Assembly (NCBI GenBank): GCA_016764035.1
Contig: JAESSQ010000085.1
Coordinates: 1 to 6,714 of the forward strand
Origin: Gammaproteobacteria bacterium
Lineage (GTDB): Bacteria > Pseudomonadota > Gammaproteobacteria > SZUA-229
DNA: 6,714 bases
Direction of reading: 5' to 3'
A model generated the notes under the pieces. That model did no database searches and was not told where the DNA came from. It was given only the letters and a program-made list of their open reading frames with translations. Shown piece after piece: positions 1 through 6,714 of this stretch. The first letter of the stretch is position 1; each line of letters begins with the position of its first letter. Both the position numbers and the translations under genes were made by a program.

Positions 1-2
1 CA

Positions 3-404
3 GGTGCTTATGACAACACCATCTTCCACCGCGTTATCAAAAAGTTTATGAATCAGGGTGGTGGCTTTACCGCAGACTTTAAAAAAGTAAGCACAGGAGA
101 GCCCGTGCAAAATGAAGCTGACAATGGTTTAAAAAATCTAAAATACACGTTGGCAATGGCACGCACCAATGCCCCGCATTCTGCAACCAATCAATTTTTT
201 ATTAACACTGCCGATAATGCATTCTTAGACCACACAAACAAGTCAGCACGCGGTTGGGGATACGCGGTATTTGGCAAAATCGTCGAAGGCGAAAACGTTG
301 CAGGCGCTATTTCTCGCGTACCTACTGGAGCGGGCGGCCCATTTTCAACCGACGTACCACGCACCACGGTAACCATTATAAAAATCACCGAACTAAAAGA
401 GTGA
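3..404 (+). CDS. Peptidyl-prolyl cis-trans isomerase, cyclophilin type (5'-truncated by window edge)
   Basis: Cyclophilin-family prolyl isomerase, which catalyses cis-trans isomerisation of Xaa-Pro bonds during protein folding. The reading frame is open from base 3 to a TGA at 402-404, giving 133 visible residues; the start and roughly the first fifth to quarter of the protein lie outside the window. Visible family motifs are FHRVI (visible residues 8-12, with the catalytic Arg), FMNQGGGF (15-22, usually FMIQGGGF), NEADNGLKN, TLAMART, HSATNQFFIN and NAFLDH, followed by GWGYAVFGKIVEG. The FLDH segment has Phe where human cyclophilin A has the cyclosporin-binding Trp, as in E. coli cyclophilins. 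The C-terminus mixes features of E. coli PpiA (NAFLDH, YAVFGK) and PpiB (GWGY, DVP), so I do not assign a symbol. Because the N-terminus is missing, a signal peptide cannot be judged and cytoplasmic or periplasmic location is open. It is convergent with ubiC, with 69 bp between the stops. Confidence 0.95.
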   Translation, partial: GAYDNTIFHRVIKKFMNQGGGFTADFKKVSTGEPVQNEADNGLKNLKYTLAMARTNAPHSATNQFFINTADNAFLDHTNKSARGWGYAVFGKIVEGENVAGAISRVPTGAGGPFSTDVPRTTVTIIKITELKE

Positions 405-414
405 AGCAGGAACA

Positions 415-451
415 ATTTAAATAAACGTGTTCACCGCACAGTGATGCGCGG
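415..451 (-). terminator. Possible rho-independent terminator of ubiC
   Basis: On the minus strand, 23 nt past the ubiC stop, CCGCGCA (451-445) can pair with TGTGCGG (440-434) around a TCAC loop. The seven-base stem has one G-U wobble. It is followed by an AT-rich run (GTTTATTTAAATT) rather than a clean T-tract. On the plus strand the wobble becomes an A-C mismatch and no T-tract follows, so it suits ubiC better than the converging isomerase gene. Confidence 0.4.
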
Positions 452-473
452 CCACTAACAAAAAAACGAATAC

Positions 474-1007
474 TTATAACGCCTTAAATAGCTCAGGCAA
501 AAAATATTCACTAACCAGAATCGGTTTGCTTGCCACACGAAAAACAGAACGTCGCCCCCAGATAGGAGCATCAATAGTCGAGTAGCTATTGGCTTGATGA
601 GATGCGGGCAATTTAGCCACCTGCACAGCTTCTCGCTTCATGGTTCGGTCGGCAAATAACATCGCACCCAACGGCCGACTGCCCATGTTTGCATACCGCC
701 GCTGCGCGCCCTGAATTGTGGTGACAGGAATGACCGTTCTCGCATATACCAATGGGCAATCACCTCGACACAATAAAACCTGCCTAATTAAGGCAGAATG
801 CACATTGGCTAATGACATGGCAGAGGCTTCCTCTGCGTCCATAATTTGCCGATTTTGCGAAATAAGCCGCACCGAAAAATCATTGTCACAGAGGTTAATC
901 ATACGTGCCGTTAACGATGACGAATCAAACAACCAGTCGTATAGCACCGGTGATAACGTTTGATTAAATAATTGATGACGCCGATACCAGCGTTGATTGG
1001 GTTTCAC
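474..1007 (-). CDS. ubiC: Chorismate lyase (chorismate-pyruvate lyase)
   Basis: Cytoplasmic enzyme that splits chorismate into 4-hydroxybenzoate and pyruvate, the first committed step of ubiquinone biosynthesis. The 177-residue product is close to the 165 of E. coli UbiC. Matching blocks are LTARM (32-36), VRLIS (46-50), IRQVLLCRG (74-82), ARTVIP (89-94), GSRPLGAMLF (109-118), IWGRRSVF (149-156) and LVSEYFLPE (164-172). Arg75 and Glu167 align with the E. coli active-site Arg and Glu. The start is GTG at 1007-1005: an in-frame TAA lies six codons upstream, and the next Met (residue 36) falls inside a conserved block. No good Shine-Dalgarno sequence precedes it, so the start is less certain than the identity. 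ubiA, the usual downstream partner in E. coli, is absent; the next gene is the convergent cyclophilin. metE lies 115 bp upstream on the same strand, with a likely terminator between, so ubiC probably has its own promoter, which I could not identify. Confidence 0.95.
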   Translation of the reverse strand: MKPNQRWYRRHQLFNQTLSPVLYDWLFDSSSLTARMINLCDNDFSVRLISQNRQIMDAEEASAMSLANVHSALIRQVLLCRGDCPLVYARTVIPVTTIQGAQRRYANMGSRPLGAMLFADRTMKREAVQVAKLPASHQANSYSTIDAPIWGRRSVFRVASKPILVSEYFLPELFKAL

Positions 1008-1049
1008 AATAGCATTTATACATTACCGCAAGAGTTGGTATCTTACCGT

Positions 1050-1103
1050 GAAATATAAAATAAGGAACCTCTGACACACGTGAAAACTAATATCAGGGGC
1101 TCC
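1050..1103 (-). terminator. Probable rho-independent terminator of metE
   Basis: On the minus strand, 19 nt past the metE stop, GGAGCCCCTGA (1103-1093) pairs with TCAGAGGTTCC (1074-1064). The 11-position stem has one G-U wobble and one C-A mismatch around an 18-nt loop. It is followed directly by a T-rich run (TTATTTTATATTT, 1063-1051). Position and T-run suggest it ends metE transcription and separates metE from ubiC. The long loop and internal mismatch are the weak points. Confidence 0.6.
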
Positions 1104-1122
1104 AAATAGTGTCACATACAGA

Positions 1123-3416
1123 CTACGCTCGACTATGTGATAACTGCTTACTGGCAGCAACCATATTGACCAGTGCAGGCCTCACTTCATCCCAGTTTCT
1201 GGTTTTTAAACCACAATCAGGATTCACCCATAACCTCTGCGCCGGAATTCTCTGCGCGGCTTTTTCCATTAGCGCTACAATCGAATCGACACTGGGAATA
1301 TTTGGCGAATGGATATCATAAACGCCTGGACCAATCTGATTTGGATAATGAAACTGGTCAAAAACATCGAGCAGCTCCATATCGGAACGTGAGGTCTCGA
1401 TTGTAATTACGTCTGCATCCATATTGGAAATGGCTTCAATGATATCGTTAAATTCCGAATAACACATGTGCGTATGAATCTGGGTTTCATCTTTAACACC
1501 ATTGGCCGTAATTTTAAAAGACAATATCGCCCAGTCCAAATAATCATTCCACTGCTTCTTGCGCAATGGCAAACCCTCTCGTAGTGCCGCTTCGTCAATC
1601 TGTATTATTTGCACACCCGCTTTTTCAAGGTCCAGAACTTCGTCGCGTATCGCCAGAGCAAGTTGCAAACATGTTTCGGAACGAGGTTGATCATCGCGCA
1701 CAAATGACAGTTCAAAATTGTTACCGGCCCTGTCAACATACCTTTCATTGGTTTTTCTGTTAACGATTGCGCGTAATTTATCCAGTCTATAGTCATTGCT
1801 TCTGGTCTTGAAATATCACCAAATATAATTGGCGGCTTAACGCAACGTGAACCATAAGACTGTACCCAACCGAACTGAGAAAACACATAACCTGTTAACT
1901 GCTCGCCAAAATATTCGACCATATCGTTTCTTTCGGGCTCTCCATGCACCAGCACGTCCAGACCCAATGATTCCTGCTCGCGTACACAATTGGCAATTTC
2001 CTGCTTCATAGCTTCAATATAATGTTTTTCAGTGATAACCTTATTTCGATAATCGTTACGTGTTTGTCGTATAGCCTGCGTCTGAGGAAAAGAACCTATA
2101 GTCGTGGTCGGGTACAAGGGTAATTGAAACTTTTCTTGTTGAATAATCGCGCGCTGAGGATAAGTAGAGCGCCTTTCAGCCATAGTATTATTAACTTCGG
2201 CTACTCGCCTTTTTACTGAACGATTATGTACCAACGAAGATTGCATACGCGCATCCAGGGCTTTAGCATTTTCCGCAAGACCCACGCTAACGCACTCCCT
2301 TCCTTCATTTAGCGCTTGTGCTAAAAGAGTTATCTCATCAAGCTTCTGCACGGCGAAAGCTAACCATGCTTTAACATCAGTATCTAGTTGTTGCTCTACT
2401 TCAATATCAACGGGAACATGCAGTAACGAGCATGATGGTGCCAACCAGAGGCGATCGCCCAACGTTGCGTGAATGGGTTCTAGCCAATCCAGTGTTTGCG
2501 ACAAATCAGTCTTCCAAACATTGCGACCATTAATAACACCTAACGATAAAACAACATGCTCAGGCAAACGCGCAATGATTAAATCCACCTCACCTTTCGC
2601 ATTAATTGCATCGACATGCAAGCCATCGACTGGCAACGAACAGACAAGTGATAAATTCTCCTGTAACTCACCAAAATAGGTAGCCAGTAATAATTTTACG
2701 GATGATTTTTGCAATCGATCATACGCATAACGAAAGACCTTTTGCCATTCATCACTAAGTTCTGTTACCAGAATAGGCTCATCGATTTGCAACCATTGCA
2801 CATCTGCCTTTTCTAGCTGTTCAATTAATTCAAGATACGTGTCGAGCAAACTATCAAGTAAATCTAACTTATTGCTGTCATCTCTTGCCTTGCCTAACCA
2901 AAGATAACTCAACGGGCCAATCAGTACCGGCTTAGCGTCATGTCCCTGCTCGTTGGCCTCTTTGATCTGCGTCAATAATCGTTTAGCATTAAGTGAAAAC
3001 TGTGTATTGCTATCAAATTCAGGAACGATGTAATGGTAATTAGTATCAAACCATTTTGTCATCTCGCCTGCGCTAATACAGGAACATGCAGATTCATCAC
3101 CCGCTGTTCGACCACGCGCCACTCGAAAATAATTATCCAGCGTATTTACTTCTCCCTCACCTTCAATATCATGTACTCTTGCCGGAATATTACCCAGCAT
3201 GAAACTGGTGTCGAGCACCTGGTCGTAAAACGAAAAATCGCCCACAGGTACCCAGTTTAGCTTCGACTGATACTGCCAATGCTGTTGCCGCAGATTCACC
3301 GCTGTTTGCTCAAGTTCTGTTTGTGTCCTTTCTTTTTTCCAGTATTTTTCCAAAGAAAATTTCAGTTCACGCTTTTTACCAACGCGAGAAAAGCCAAGAC
3401 TGTGTGTGGTAACCAT
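1123..3416 (-). pseudogene. metE: Cobalamin-independent methionine synthase, frameshifted
   Basis: MetE transfers a methyl group from 5-methyltetrahydropolyglutamate to homocysteine, the last step of methionine synthesis, without B12. The first reading frame (ATG at 3416) carries the N-terminal domain (LGFSRVGKKRELK at 7-19, MTKWFDTNYHYIVPEF at 119-134, INGRNVW at 295-301) and the start of the catalytic barrel (YPTTTIGSFPQT at 435-446, HGEPERNDMVEYFGE, GWVQSYGSRCVKPPI, KGMLTGPVTILN ending at Asn569). It then runs off frame and stops at 1605. The rest continues in the neighbouring frame from about 1707 to a TAG at 1123: SFVRDDQPRSET, IQIDEAALREGLPL, IHTHMC, VITIETSRSDMEL, IGPGVYDIHSPN, NPDCGLKTR. 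All four zinc ligands (His and Cys of THMC, Glu of TIETS, Cys of PDCG) are in this second part, so the truncated product should be inactive. Restoring one base gives 764 residues, close to E. coli's 753, with no other break. It is either a recent mutation or a consensus error. An SD-like GGAG lies 11 nt before the ATG. Confidence 0.95.
1708..1709 (-). other. Frameshift site in metE: one base missing in a Trp codon
   Basis: On the minus strand the codons read ATT TTG AAC TG, then TCA TTT GTG CGC. The family has Trp-Ser-Phe at this point (E. coli ILCWSF). A missing G in TGG, which is a missing C on the plus strand, explains the frame change exactly and restores Asn-Trp-Ser-Phe-Val-Arg-Asp-Asp. 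The local sequence is not a long homopolymer, only a GG pair. No canonical -1 slippery heptamer precedes it (TTTGAAC is not of the X XXY YYZ form), so programmed frameshifting is unlikely. Confidence 0.85.
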
Positions 3417-3427
3417 GTTATTTATAA

Positions 3428-3431
3428 CTCC
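3428..3431 (-). promoter_or_regulatory. metE ribosome binding site
   Basis: GGAG on the minus strand, 11 nt before the metE ATG at 3416. The spacing is slightly long. It supports this start, which also matches the usual MetE N-terminus (short leader, then LGFSRVG). Confidence 0.5.
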
Positions 3432-3433
3432 AA

Positions 3434-3462
3434 TTGCAAATAAATTTCACGCATTGTATGCT
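3434..3462 (+). promoter_or_regulatory. Candidate metR promoter
   Basis: TTGCAA (3434-3439) and TATGCT (3457-3462) are separated by 17 bp. Each matches the sigma-70 consensus at four of six positions. Transcription would start near 3469 and leave a leader of about 50 nt. The -10 overlaps the candidate metE -10 on the other strand, so the two promoters would interfere. This fits the usual metE-metR arrangement but was judged by eye only. Confidence 0.35.
3453..3458 (-). promoter_or_regulatory. Candidate metE -10 element
   Basis: TACAAT on the minus strand matches TATAAT at five of six positions. It would place the transcript start near 3446, about 30 nt before the metE ATG and upstream of its GGAG. 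No -35 hexamer is recognisable 16-18 bp upstream, as expected for a promoter that depends on an activator such as MetR. A MetR site should then lie around 3470-3510. No full TGAA-N5-TTCA is seen there, only single TTCA-type half-sites, for example 3509-3512. Confidence 0.35.
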
Positions 3463-3518
3463 GGCCAACCAATGAGAATAAGTGATTAATTTTTACAAAC
3501 ACATGAGCTTCACACATA

Positions 3519-4427
3519 ATGATTGAGCACAGCCATTTAAAAATAATCCAGGCATTAAACACGAATGGTACACTGACAGAAGCAGCCAACAGTCTGTGCT
3601 TAAGCCAGTCTGCGCTATCGCACCAAATCAGGTATCTGGAAAAAAAATTAGCTCTATCTATATGGGAGCGTGACGGCCGACGCTTACGCCTAACGCAGGC
3701 AGGCCAGCTATTACTAGAAACAGCGCAGCAAATTTTGCCGGTATTGTCACAGACAGAAAAATTACTTAAGTCCTACAGCGAAGGCAAACAAGGTGTTTTG
3801 CGCATAGGTGTTGAATGCTACCCCTGCTACCAATGGCTAACAGGGGTCATCGGTGATTTTTTGCAGGCCATGCCTGATGTAGAGATAGACATCGTCAACA
3901 AATTTCAATTCTCGGGACTGGAAGGACTTTTAAATCATCACATCGATGTATTGATAACACCTGACCCTGTCAGAAAAAAAGAAATTAAATACGAACCGCT
4001 GGCCGAATATGAAACCGTATTAGTCATCGCCAACACGCATCCACTAGCCTCAAGCAAGGTATTACAACCGGAGCAACTGGCCAATGAGACCATACTAACT
4101 TTCCCGGTACCGCAAGACCGACTCGATATTCTTACCCAATTTCTAACGCCCGCGCGGATACTACCTGCAAAATTAAAAGAAATAGAATCCATAGACCTTA
4201 TGCTACAACTCGTCTCACTACAGCGTGGCGTATGCGCGCTGCCAGAATGGTTAGCCGATGATTACAGTAAAAGCATGCAACTGAAAAAATTGCGTATAGG
4301 TAAAACGGGAATACATAAAGAATTACTCATTGCACTAAGAACCAGTGACCAGAAAATCCCATACATCAAAAAATTTATTTCTATAGGAGGCGAAACAGCC
4401 AACGAATCATTTAATCACAAAGCCTGA
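3519..4427 (+). CDS. metR: LysR-type transcriptional regulator of methionine biosynthesis
   Basis: MetR is a DNA-binding activator of metE and other methionine genes that uses homocysteine as its effector. The 302 residues begin MIEHSHLKIIQAL, aligned with E. coli MIEVKHLKTLQAL, which supports the ATG at 3519 although only a weak GAG lies 11 nt upstream. The winged helix-turn-helix covers about residues 5-63, with helix-turn-helix around 18-41 (LTEAANSLCLSQSALSHQIR). A linker helix follows (66-88), then the effector-binding domain (about 92-290). The segment GVECYPCYQWL (97-107) matches the MetR-characteristic ECxxCxQWL, and FPVPQDRLDI (195-204) also resembles MetR. Divergence from metE across 102 bp is the standard arrangement and reinforces the call over other LysR proteins. 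The frame is intact even though metE is broken. The C-terminus is slightly shorter than that of E. coli MetR. The stop is 56 bp from the stop of the convergent kinase gene. Confidence 0.95.
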   Translation: MIEHSHLKIIQALNTNGTLTEAANSLCLSQSALSHQIRYLEKKLALSIWERDGRRLRLTQAGQLLLETAQQILPVLSQTEKLLKSYSEGKQGVLRIGVECYPCYQWLTGVIGDFLQAMPDVEIDIVNKFQFSGLEGLLNHHIDVLITPDPVRKKEIKYEPLAEYETVLVIANTHPLASSKVLQPEQLANETILTFPVPQDRLDILTQFLTPARILPAKLKEIESIDLMLQLVSLQRGVCALPEWLADDYSKSMQLKKLRIGKTGIHKELLIALRTSDQKIPYIKKFISIGGETANESFNHKA

Positions 4428-4437
4428 AGAATCAGGC
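4422..4437. terminator. Hairpin between convergent metR and kinase genes
   Basis: GCCTGA (4422-4427) and TCAGGC (4432-4437) form a perfect six-base stem around AGAA. The left arm contains the metR TGA stop codon. On the minus strand the stem is followed by TTTGTGATT and lies 46 nt past the kinase stop, which makes it a modest terminator for the kinase gene. On the plus strand no T-run follows directly (AACGGTTACACTTTTG), so termination of metR is less convincing. It may act in both directions. Confidence 0.45.
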
Positions 4438-4483
4438 AACGGTTACACTTTTGTTATATAAACACTACTTGCTTATATTAATA

Positions 4484-6388
4484 TCAGCTCAACCACTTAC
4501 TTAACACAGACGCCAATTTTTCACGCTGTATCGGTTTTGCAATATAATCATCCATACCTACATCTAAACAACGCTCACGGTCACCCGACATAACATTTGC
4601 GGTCATCGCGATGATAGGTAACTCATACTTATTAATCGCTTTTATCTCCAGCTTCCTTATGGCTCGCGTTGCATCAAAACCGTCCATCTCCGGCATTTGA
4701 CAGTCCATCAACACCAGATCAAATGTTTGCTCTGTTAAGCATTTCATCGCTTCGACACCATTATTTGCAAGCACGGGTTTAAGACCGATTTTTTCCAGCA
4801 ATTTTTGTGCAACCATCTGATTGATAGGATTATCTTCAACCAATAAAACCTGGGCATCCAAATGCAGCGATTTATTTGCAGCAACCTCCGTAGAAGATGT
4901 TTTTGGTATTTCATCGGTACACTTAAATTTAGCGATAAACCAGAACTGCGAACCTTTTCCTTCACTACTCTCGACGCCAAGTTCGCCTTGCATCATCTCG
5001 ACCAACTGGCTCACAATCGCTAGTCCCAAACCTGTACCACCATATTTACGTGTGGTTGAACCATCAGCCTGGGTAAAGGCGTTGAACAATGTTTTTAAAG
5101 CCTGTTGCGGAATACCAATACCGGTGTCAGAAACAGTAATTTTTACATTAACATTTTCAGCATTGGTACCTACCAGCTCAGCTTTAATCGTCACCTCACC
5201 TTGCTGGGTAAATTTCAATGCATTAGACACCAGATTAACAATCACCTGCCTTACACGAGTAGGATCACCCACTAAATAAGCAGGCACCGATGACTCGATA
5301 GCCTGCACCATCACAACACCTTGCTGCTCAGCTTTTAATGTATAAAGCGTTACAATATCTTTTATGATTAGACGCAAATCAAATGCAATGCTTTCAAAAT
5401 TTAATTTGCCTGCTTCGATTTTAGATAAGTCTAAAATGTCATTTAATATTGCCAGCAAAGCATCGGCCGATTTATGCGCGGTATCGACAAATTCTGTTTG
5501 CTGCGAACTTAAACGGGTATCTTCTAGCAACTGCAACGTTCCGATGACACCGTTCATTGGTGTGCGAATTTCATGGCTCATGTTCGCCAAAAACTCGCCT
5601 TTTGCCTGGCTCATTTGCTCGGCATTTTCTTTAGCCTCTTTAAGCTCTGCTTCAATCTTTTTGCCGTGATCAATTTCACCTTGCAGATCATCATTTAATT
5701 TTTCAAGACTGGCACTCGCCTCGGTAAGAACATTGATTAATGCTTCATTTTTATAGGAAAGTTCAAGCTCGGCGACCGACGATTTATACATACGATGTAC
5801 CGCCATAACCATAACAATCAAAAAGAAACCGGTCATCGCAGATAATGCGTTATAAACCTCACCGCCGGTATAAAAAAAACGCAACATCAATGGCAATAAT
5901 ACACAACCAACGTAACCATAATAAACCCAGGCGACCGATGAATAAGTGACACCCGACGCTGAAACACCGACCAGGATAAAGGCCAATACAATCTGATGCA
6001 ATTCATTGTACGGAAACATCAATGTCGAGGTGACACCCCAGCCTGCACCGGTAAGAAAAATAGAAACCAGATACCAGCGACGAATGACATATTTATCGAC
6101 CGCCAGCTTATTGTCATCAGAATATAGTTTGTAGTAATGCGCTACCAAACGGTAGACGAACAACGACAGCATTACGCCTAACCAAACACTTAACACTTCG
6201 TGAGGTAAATCTTTCCAGATGAGACCCACCCAGATACTCGCCATTGCGATACCGACAATATTACTGAAGCCAGAACCGGTAATCAGGCGAACAATTTGTG
6301 TCTGCTGGACACGTTCATTCTGACTGACGTTTGATTCTTGCGGTAGACCATCAATACTGATGGTTGAATTTTCTGTGTGCGAAATCAT
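4484..6388 (-). CDS. Membrane-bound hybrid sensor histidine kinase with C-terminal receiver domain
   Basis: A two-component signalling protein of 634 residues. After a polar N-terminus (1-38) come about six hydrophobic segments (roughly 41-58, 65-85, 104-124, 132-149, 151-172, 181-199) with short loops and no large periplasmic domain, so sensing probably occurs in or near the membrane. A charged coiled-coil linker (about 205-262) leads to the HisKA domain, with phosphorylatable His272 in NMSHEIRTPMNG. The ATPase domain shows the N box (VNLVSNALKF, 384-393), DTGIGIP (421-427), FNAFTQADGSTTRKYGGTG and GGTGLGL (450-456). The receiver domain (about 512-633) has acidic Glu518-Asp519, phospho-acceptor Asp562, Thr596 and Lys618, all intact. 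No Hpt domain follows and no response regulator is adjacent, so the output partner is unknown. The sensor part has no named domain I can recognise. It lies 81 bp downstream of recG on the same strand, with no clear Shine-Dalgarno before the ATG. The overall layout resembles BarA-type hybrid kinases without Hpt, but orthology is not claimed. Confidence 0.95.
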   Translation of the reverse strand: MISHTENSTISIDGLPQESNVSQNERVQQTQIVRLITGSGFSNIVGIAMASIWVGLIWKDLPHEVLSVWLGVMLSLFVYRLVAHYYKLYSDDNKLAVDKYVIRRWYLVSIFLTGAGWGVTSTLMFPYNELHQIVLAFILVGVSASGVTYSSVAWVYYGYVGCVLLPLMLRFFYTGGEVYNALSAMTGFFLIVMVMAVHRMYKSSVAELELSYKNEALINVLTEASASLEKLNDDLQGEIDHGKKIEAELKEAKENAEQMSQAKGEFLANMSHEIRTPMNGVIGTLQLLEDTRLSSQQTEFVDTAHKSADALLAILNDILDLSKIEAGKLNFESIAFDLRLIIKDIVTLYTLKAEQQGVVMVQAIESSVPAYLVGDPTRVRQVIVNLVSNALKFTQQGEVTIKAELVGTNAENVNVKITVSDTGIGIPQQALKTLFNAFTQADGSTTRKYGGTGLGLAIVSQLVEMMQGELGVESSEGKGSQFWFIAKFKCTDEIPKTSSTEVAANKSLHLDAQVLLVEDNPINQMVAQKLLEKIGLKPVLANNGVEAMKCLTEQTFDLVLMDCQMPEMDGFDATRAIRKLEIKAINKYELPIIAMTANVMSGDRERCLDVGMDDYIAKPIQREKLASVLSKWLS

Positions 6389-6469
6389 GTTTTTTTCTAC
6401 TTTGCGTGCTTTAAAAATAGCCTATACATGGTGTAAAAGCCAGCCACCAAGACAGCATCATCCGACTAT

Positions 6470-6714
6470 TTAAACGTTGACGTAGCGATCTGCTTTGCCT
6501 AGCCAGCGTCGCACCAGTGGCTTTACCGCTTCGGGATGTTTACGCATTATGTATTGTGCTGTCGCTTTAACATCAGCAAACAAATGTTCATCACGCACAA
6601 TATCGGCAATACGCATTTCCATTAAACCTGTTTGCCGCGTACCTGACAACTCCCCCGGACCACGTAATGCCAGATCTTTTTCGGCCACGACAAAACCATC
6701 ATTGGTTTCACGCA
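6470..6714 (-). CDS. recG: ATP-dependent DNA helicase RecG, C-terminal fragment (cut by window edge)
   Basis: RecG is a monomeric superfamily 2 helicase that remodels stalled replication forks and branch-migrates Holliday junctions. Only the last 80 or so residues are present. The frame is open to the window edge and ends at a TAA at 6472-6470. The visible part reads RETNDGFVVAEKDLALRGPG and then ELSGTRQTG, matching the E. coli RecG segment (SQDGFVIAQKDLEIRGPGELLGTRQTG as recalled). This region holds the conserved TRG motif that couples ATP hydrolysis to movement on double-stranded DNA. The tail, ADIVRDEHL to RWLGKADRYVNV, also follows E. coli RecG (ADLLRD to RWMPETERYSNA). An apparent start codon at 6688-6686 is an internal GTG (Val), not the gene start. 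The kinase gene lies 81 bp downstream on the same strand; co-transcription is possible but not shown. Confidence 0.95.
   Translation of the reverse strand, partial: RETNDGFVVAEKDLALRGPGELSGTRQTGLMEMRIADIVRDEHLFADVKATAQYIMRKHPEAVKPLVRRWLGKADRYVNV

Noticed and set aside
718..963. 81-residue open frame on the plus strand inside ubiC
   Set aside because: It lies antisense to conserved UbiC blocks and has no protein features of its own.
1123..1701. Separate 192-residue methionine synthase C-terminal gene starting at a GTG
   Set aside because: The GTG is the Val codon of the conserved Trp-Ser-Phe-Val segment, and the sequence continues the upstream MetE frame once one base is restored. It is the second half of one broken gene.
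1605..1712. Programmed ribosomal frameshift in metE
   Set aside because: No canonical slippery heptamer precedes the break, MetE is not a known frameshifted family, and slipping after AAC would not restore the expected Trp.
3500..3512. Full MetR box next to the metR start
   Set aside because: Only the TTCA half (3509-3512) fits; the left half reads CACA instead of TGAA.
4821..5279. 152-residue open frame on the plus strand inside the kinase gene
   Set aside because: It is antisense to the ATPase and receiver coding sequence, shows no recognisable motif and is explained as a shadow of the conserved kinase frame.
6409..6437. Possible kinase promoter on the minus strand (TTTACA, 17 bp, TTAAAG)
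   Set aside because: The -35 is good but the -10 matches only three of six positions, so it is not distinguishable from chance in AT-rich DNA.
1..6714. Defence system, CRISPR, phage or transposon content
   Set aside because: All coding space is taken by recognisable housekeeping or signalling genes. No repeat arrays, transposase, integrase or tRNA attachment features were seen on either strand.

Overview
The window looks like an ordinary chromosomal segment of a gammaproteobacterium. The five recognisable proteins (a cyclophilin, UbiC, MetE, MetR and the RecG C-terminus) align well, from memory, with Escherichia coli and Pseudomonas-type homologues. The ubiquinone gene ubiC fits a respiring proteobacterium. 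Base composition, judged by eye, is moderate and a little AT-rich between genes, with no obvious shift along the window. Genus cannot be decided from this.

Layout, left to right. A 5'-truncated peptidyl-prolyl isomerase (+, to 404) converges on ubiC (-, 474-1007). Upstream of ubiC on the same strand is metE (-, 1123-3416), the cobalamin-independent methionine synthase. It is split by a one-base deletion near 1708, and all four zinc ligands lie beyond the break. metE is divergent from its expected activator gene metR (+, 3519-4427) across a 102-bp regulatory gap. metR converges on a membrane-bound hybrid histidine kinase gene (-, 4484-6388), with a small hairpin at the metR stop. The window ends in the C-terminus of recG (-, 6470 to beyond the edge), which lies upstream of the kinase on the same strand.

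How the genes relate. metE and metR form the classic divergent pair: MetR is a LysR-type regulator that senses homocysteine and activates metE. If the frameshift is real, this strain has a regulator without a working target enzyme here and would need MetH plus B12, or external methionine. If it is a consensus error, the module is normal. The kinase has HisKA, ATPase and receiver domains but no phosphotransfer (Hpt) domain and no adjacent partner gene. UbiC makes 4-hydroxybenzoate for ubiquinone, RecG acts in fork and recombination repair, and the cyclophilin in protein folding.

No RNA genes, CRISPR arrays, insertion sequences, phage genes or defence systems were seen. There is no gene-free stretch longer than about 120 bases. 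I found no strong candidate for a new biological system. The most useful observation is the metE frameshift.
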